Shown piece by piece: positions 13,543 through 14,287 of a stretch of DNA of 14,287 bases. Source of the stretch: Methyloceanibacter sp. (lineage in GTDB: Bacteria; Pseudomonadota; Alphaproteobacteria; Rhizobiales; Methyloligellaceae); contig JALHTP010000475.1 of assembly GCA_022865725.1 (NCBI GenBank), forward strand, positions 1 to 14,287, in the 5' to 3' direction. The position numbers and the translations under genes were made by a program. The notes under the pieces are model-generated. The model was not told where the DNA came from. It did no database searches and saw only the letters and a list, made by a program, of their open reading frames with translations. Numbering within the stretch: position 1 is the stretch's first letter; each line of letters starts with the position of its first letter.

Positions 13543-14287
13543 AGGCGGACAAGGTCCTCTTCGACAGCCAGACCGAGCATCAGCGACTGATCATCTTCGA
13601 GAACGCCGACTTCGGTCGCGTGATGATGCTTGACGGCATCGTCCAGGTCACGACCAAGGACGAGTTCGTCTATCACGAGATGATGGCGCATGTGCCGCTG
13701 TTCGCCCATGGACACGCGCGCAAGGCGCTGATCGTGGGCGGCGGCGACGGCGGCGTGCTGCGCGAGGCGCTGAAGCATCCGGAGCTCGAGCAGGTCACGT
13801 TGTGCGAGATCGATCGAAGCGTGATCGACCTTTGCCGCGAGCATTTCCCCGAAGTGTCGGCCGGCGCCCTCGACGATCCGCGCACTAAGATCGTCATCGC
13901 CGACGGCACGAAATTCGTGGCCGAGACCGATGACCGTTTCGACGTGATCATGGTCGATTCCACCGATCCGATCGGGCCTGGCGCCGTGTTGTTCACCAAG
14001 GAGTTCTATACCGACTGCGCGCGCTGCCTCAGGCCGGGAGGCCTGCTCGTCACGCAAAACGGGCTCCCCTTCCTGCAAGCGGGCGAGCTCACGCAGAGCG
14101 TGTCCTATTTCCGCGGATTGTTTGGCGACGCGTCGGCCTATCTCGCCAACACGCCGAGCTATTTCGGGGGGCCCATGTCCTTCGGCTGGGCCACCGACAA
14201 CGAAAAGCTCAGGCGGCATCGCCGTAAGAGAATCGAGCGGCGCTACGAGAAGGCCGGCGGCTTCCCCACGCGCTATTGGCGGCCCGA
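13491..14287 (+). CDS. speE: Spermidine synthase, 3' end beyond the window
   Basis: At least 265 residues of spermidine synthase, which transfers the aminopropyl group from decarboxylated SAM to putrescine. Shown are the N-terminal beta domain (LFDSQTEHQRLIIFENADFG, MMLDGIVQVTTKDEFVYHEM), the nucleotide loop ALIVGGGDGG (residues 83-88), the CEID acidic residue, and VDSTDPIGPG with catalytic Asp156. The C-terminal GGPMSFGWATD and the RRYEKAG helix also fit. The frame is open at the window end and about 20 residues are probably missing. The ATG at 13491 is preceded by AAGGAG eight bases upstream, within speD, and starts MDGWVEETLH as in relatives. The 52-bp overlap with speD implies tight coupling. 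Confidence 0.96.
   Translation, partial: MDGWVEETLHRGFRVRLKADKVLFDSQTEHQRLIIFENADFGRVMMLDGIVQVTTKDEFVYHEMMAHVPLFAHGHARKALIVGGGDGGVLREALKHPELEQVTLCEIDRSVIDLCREHFPEVSAGALDDPRTKIVIADGTKFVAETDDRFDVIMVDSTDPIGPGAVLFTKEFYTDCARCLRPGGLLVTQNGLPFLQAGELTQSVSYFRGLFGDASAYLANTPSYFGGPMSFGWATDNEKLRRHRRKRIERRYEKAGGFPTRYWRP

Noticed and set aside
13362..14219. Open frame of 285 codons on the minus strand
   Set aside because: It is antisense to speD and speE, both unmistakable, and has low-complexity composition.

Overview
The window looks like chromosomal DNA of an alphaproteobacterium, probably of the order Hyphomicrobiales (Rhizobiales). The basis is high G+C, a Rhizobiales-style polA, a periplasmic PHB-depolymerase-like esterase, a linked speD-speE pair, and REP-like intergenic repeats whose arms read CCTCATGCTTCGAGACG. 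I cannot name a genus. Most of the window is housekeeping or ordinary accessory sequence; the unusual points are local rearrangements and altered domains.

Layout, left to right. (1) The 3' part of a gamma-glutamyltransferase gene (1-552, +) and a class I glutamine amidotransferase-like gene (646-1335, +). (2) Abutting it on the minus strand are two tandem paralogous secreted proteins of unknown function (1336-1842 and 1917-2381) and a small Cys-rich metal-binding protein (2472-2705). (3) A scrambled stretch (2706-3034) holds a 110-bp copy of the end of polA joined to a copy of the first ten codons of the Cys-rich gene, followed by a MazEF-type toxin-antitoxin pair (3035-3603, +). (4) Full-length polA (3610-6564, -) follows; its proofreading active site appears destroyed. 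(5) An intergenic block of REP-like hairpins (6615-6747) comes next, then a type II NADH dehydrogenase fused to a cyclic-nucleotide-binding domain (6755-8416, -) and an acyltransferase-3 membrane protein (8546-9616, -). (6) tRNA-Arg(CCG) (9797-9873, +), a tiny secreted Pro/Ala-rich protein (9964-10125, +), a BCP-type peroxiredoxin (10223-10690, -) and a decayed MBOAT acyltransferase locus (10761-11222, -). (7) A translationally coupled esterase and GNAT acetyltransferase pair (minus strand, 12808 to 11268). (8) Divergently, the spermidine genes speD (13006-13542) and speE (13491 to the window end), overlapping by 52 bp.

Functional links that can be supported: speD and speE together make spermidine from S-adenosylmethionine and putrescine; mazE and mazF form an antitoxin-toxin operon with a 4-bp overlap; the esterase and GNAT genes also overlap by 4 bp. 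The other neighbours show no shared pathway. I found no CRISPR array, insertion sequence or prophage. The strongest candidates for follow-up are the polA/Cys-rich-gene duplication beside mazEF, the loss of proofreading residues in PolA, the NDH-2/cNMP-domain fusion, and the collapsed MBOAT locus.
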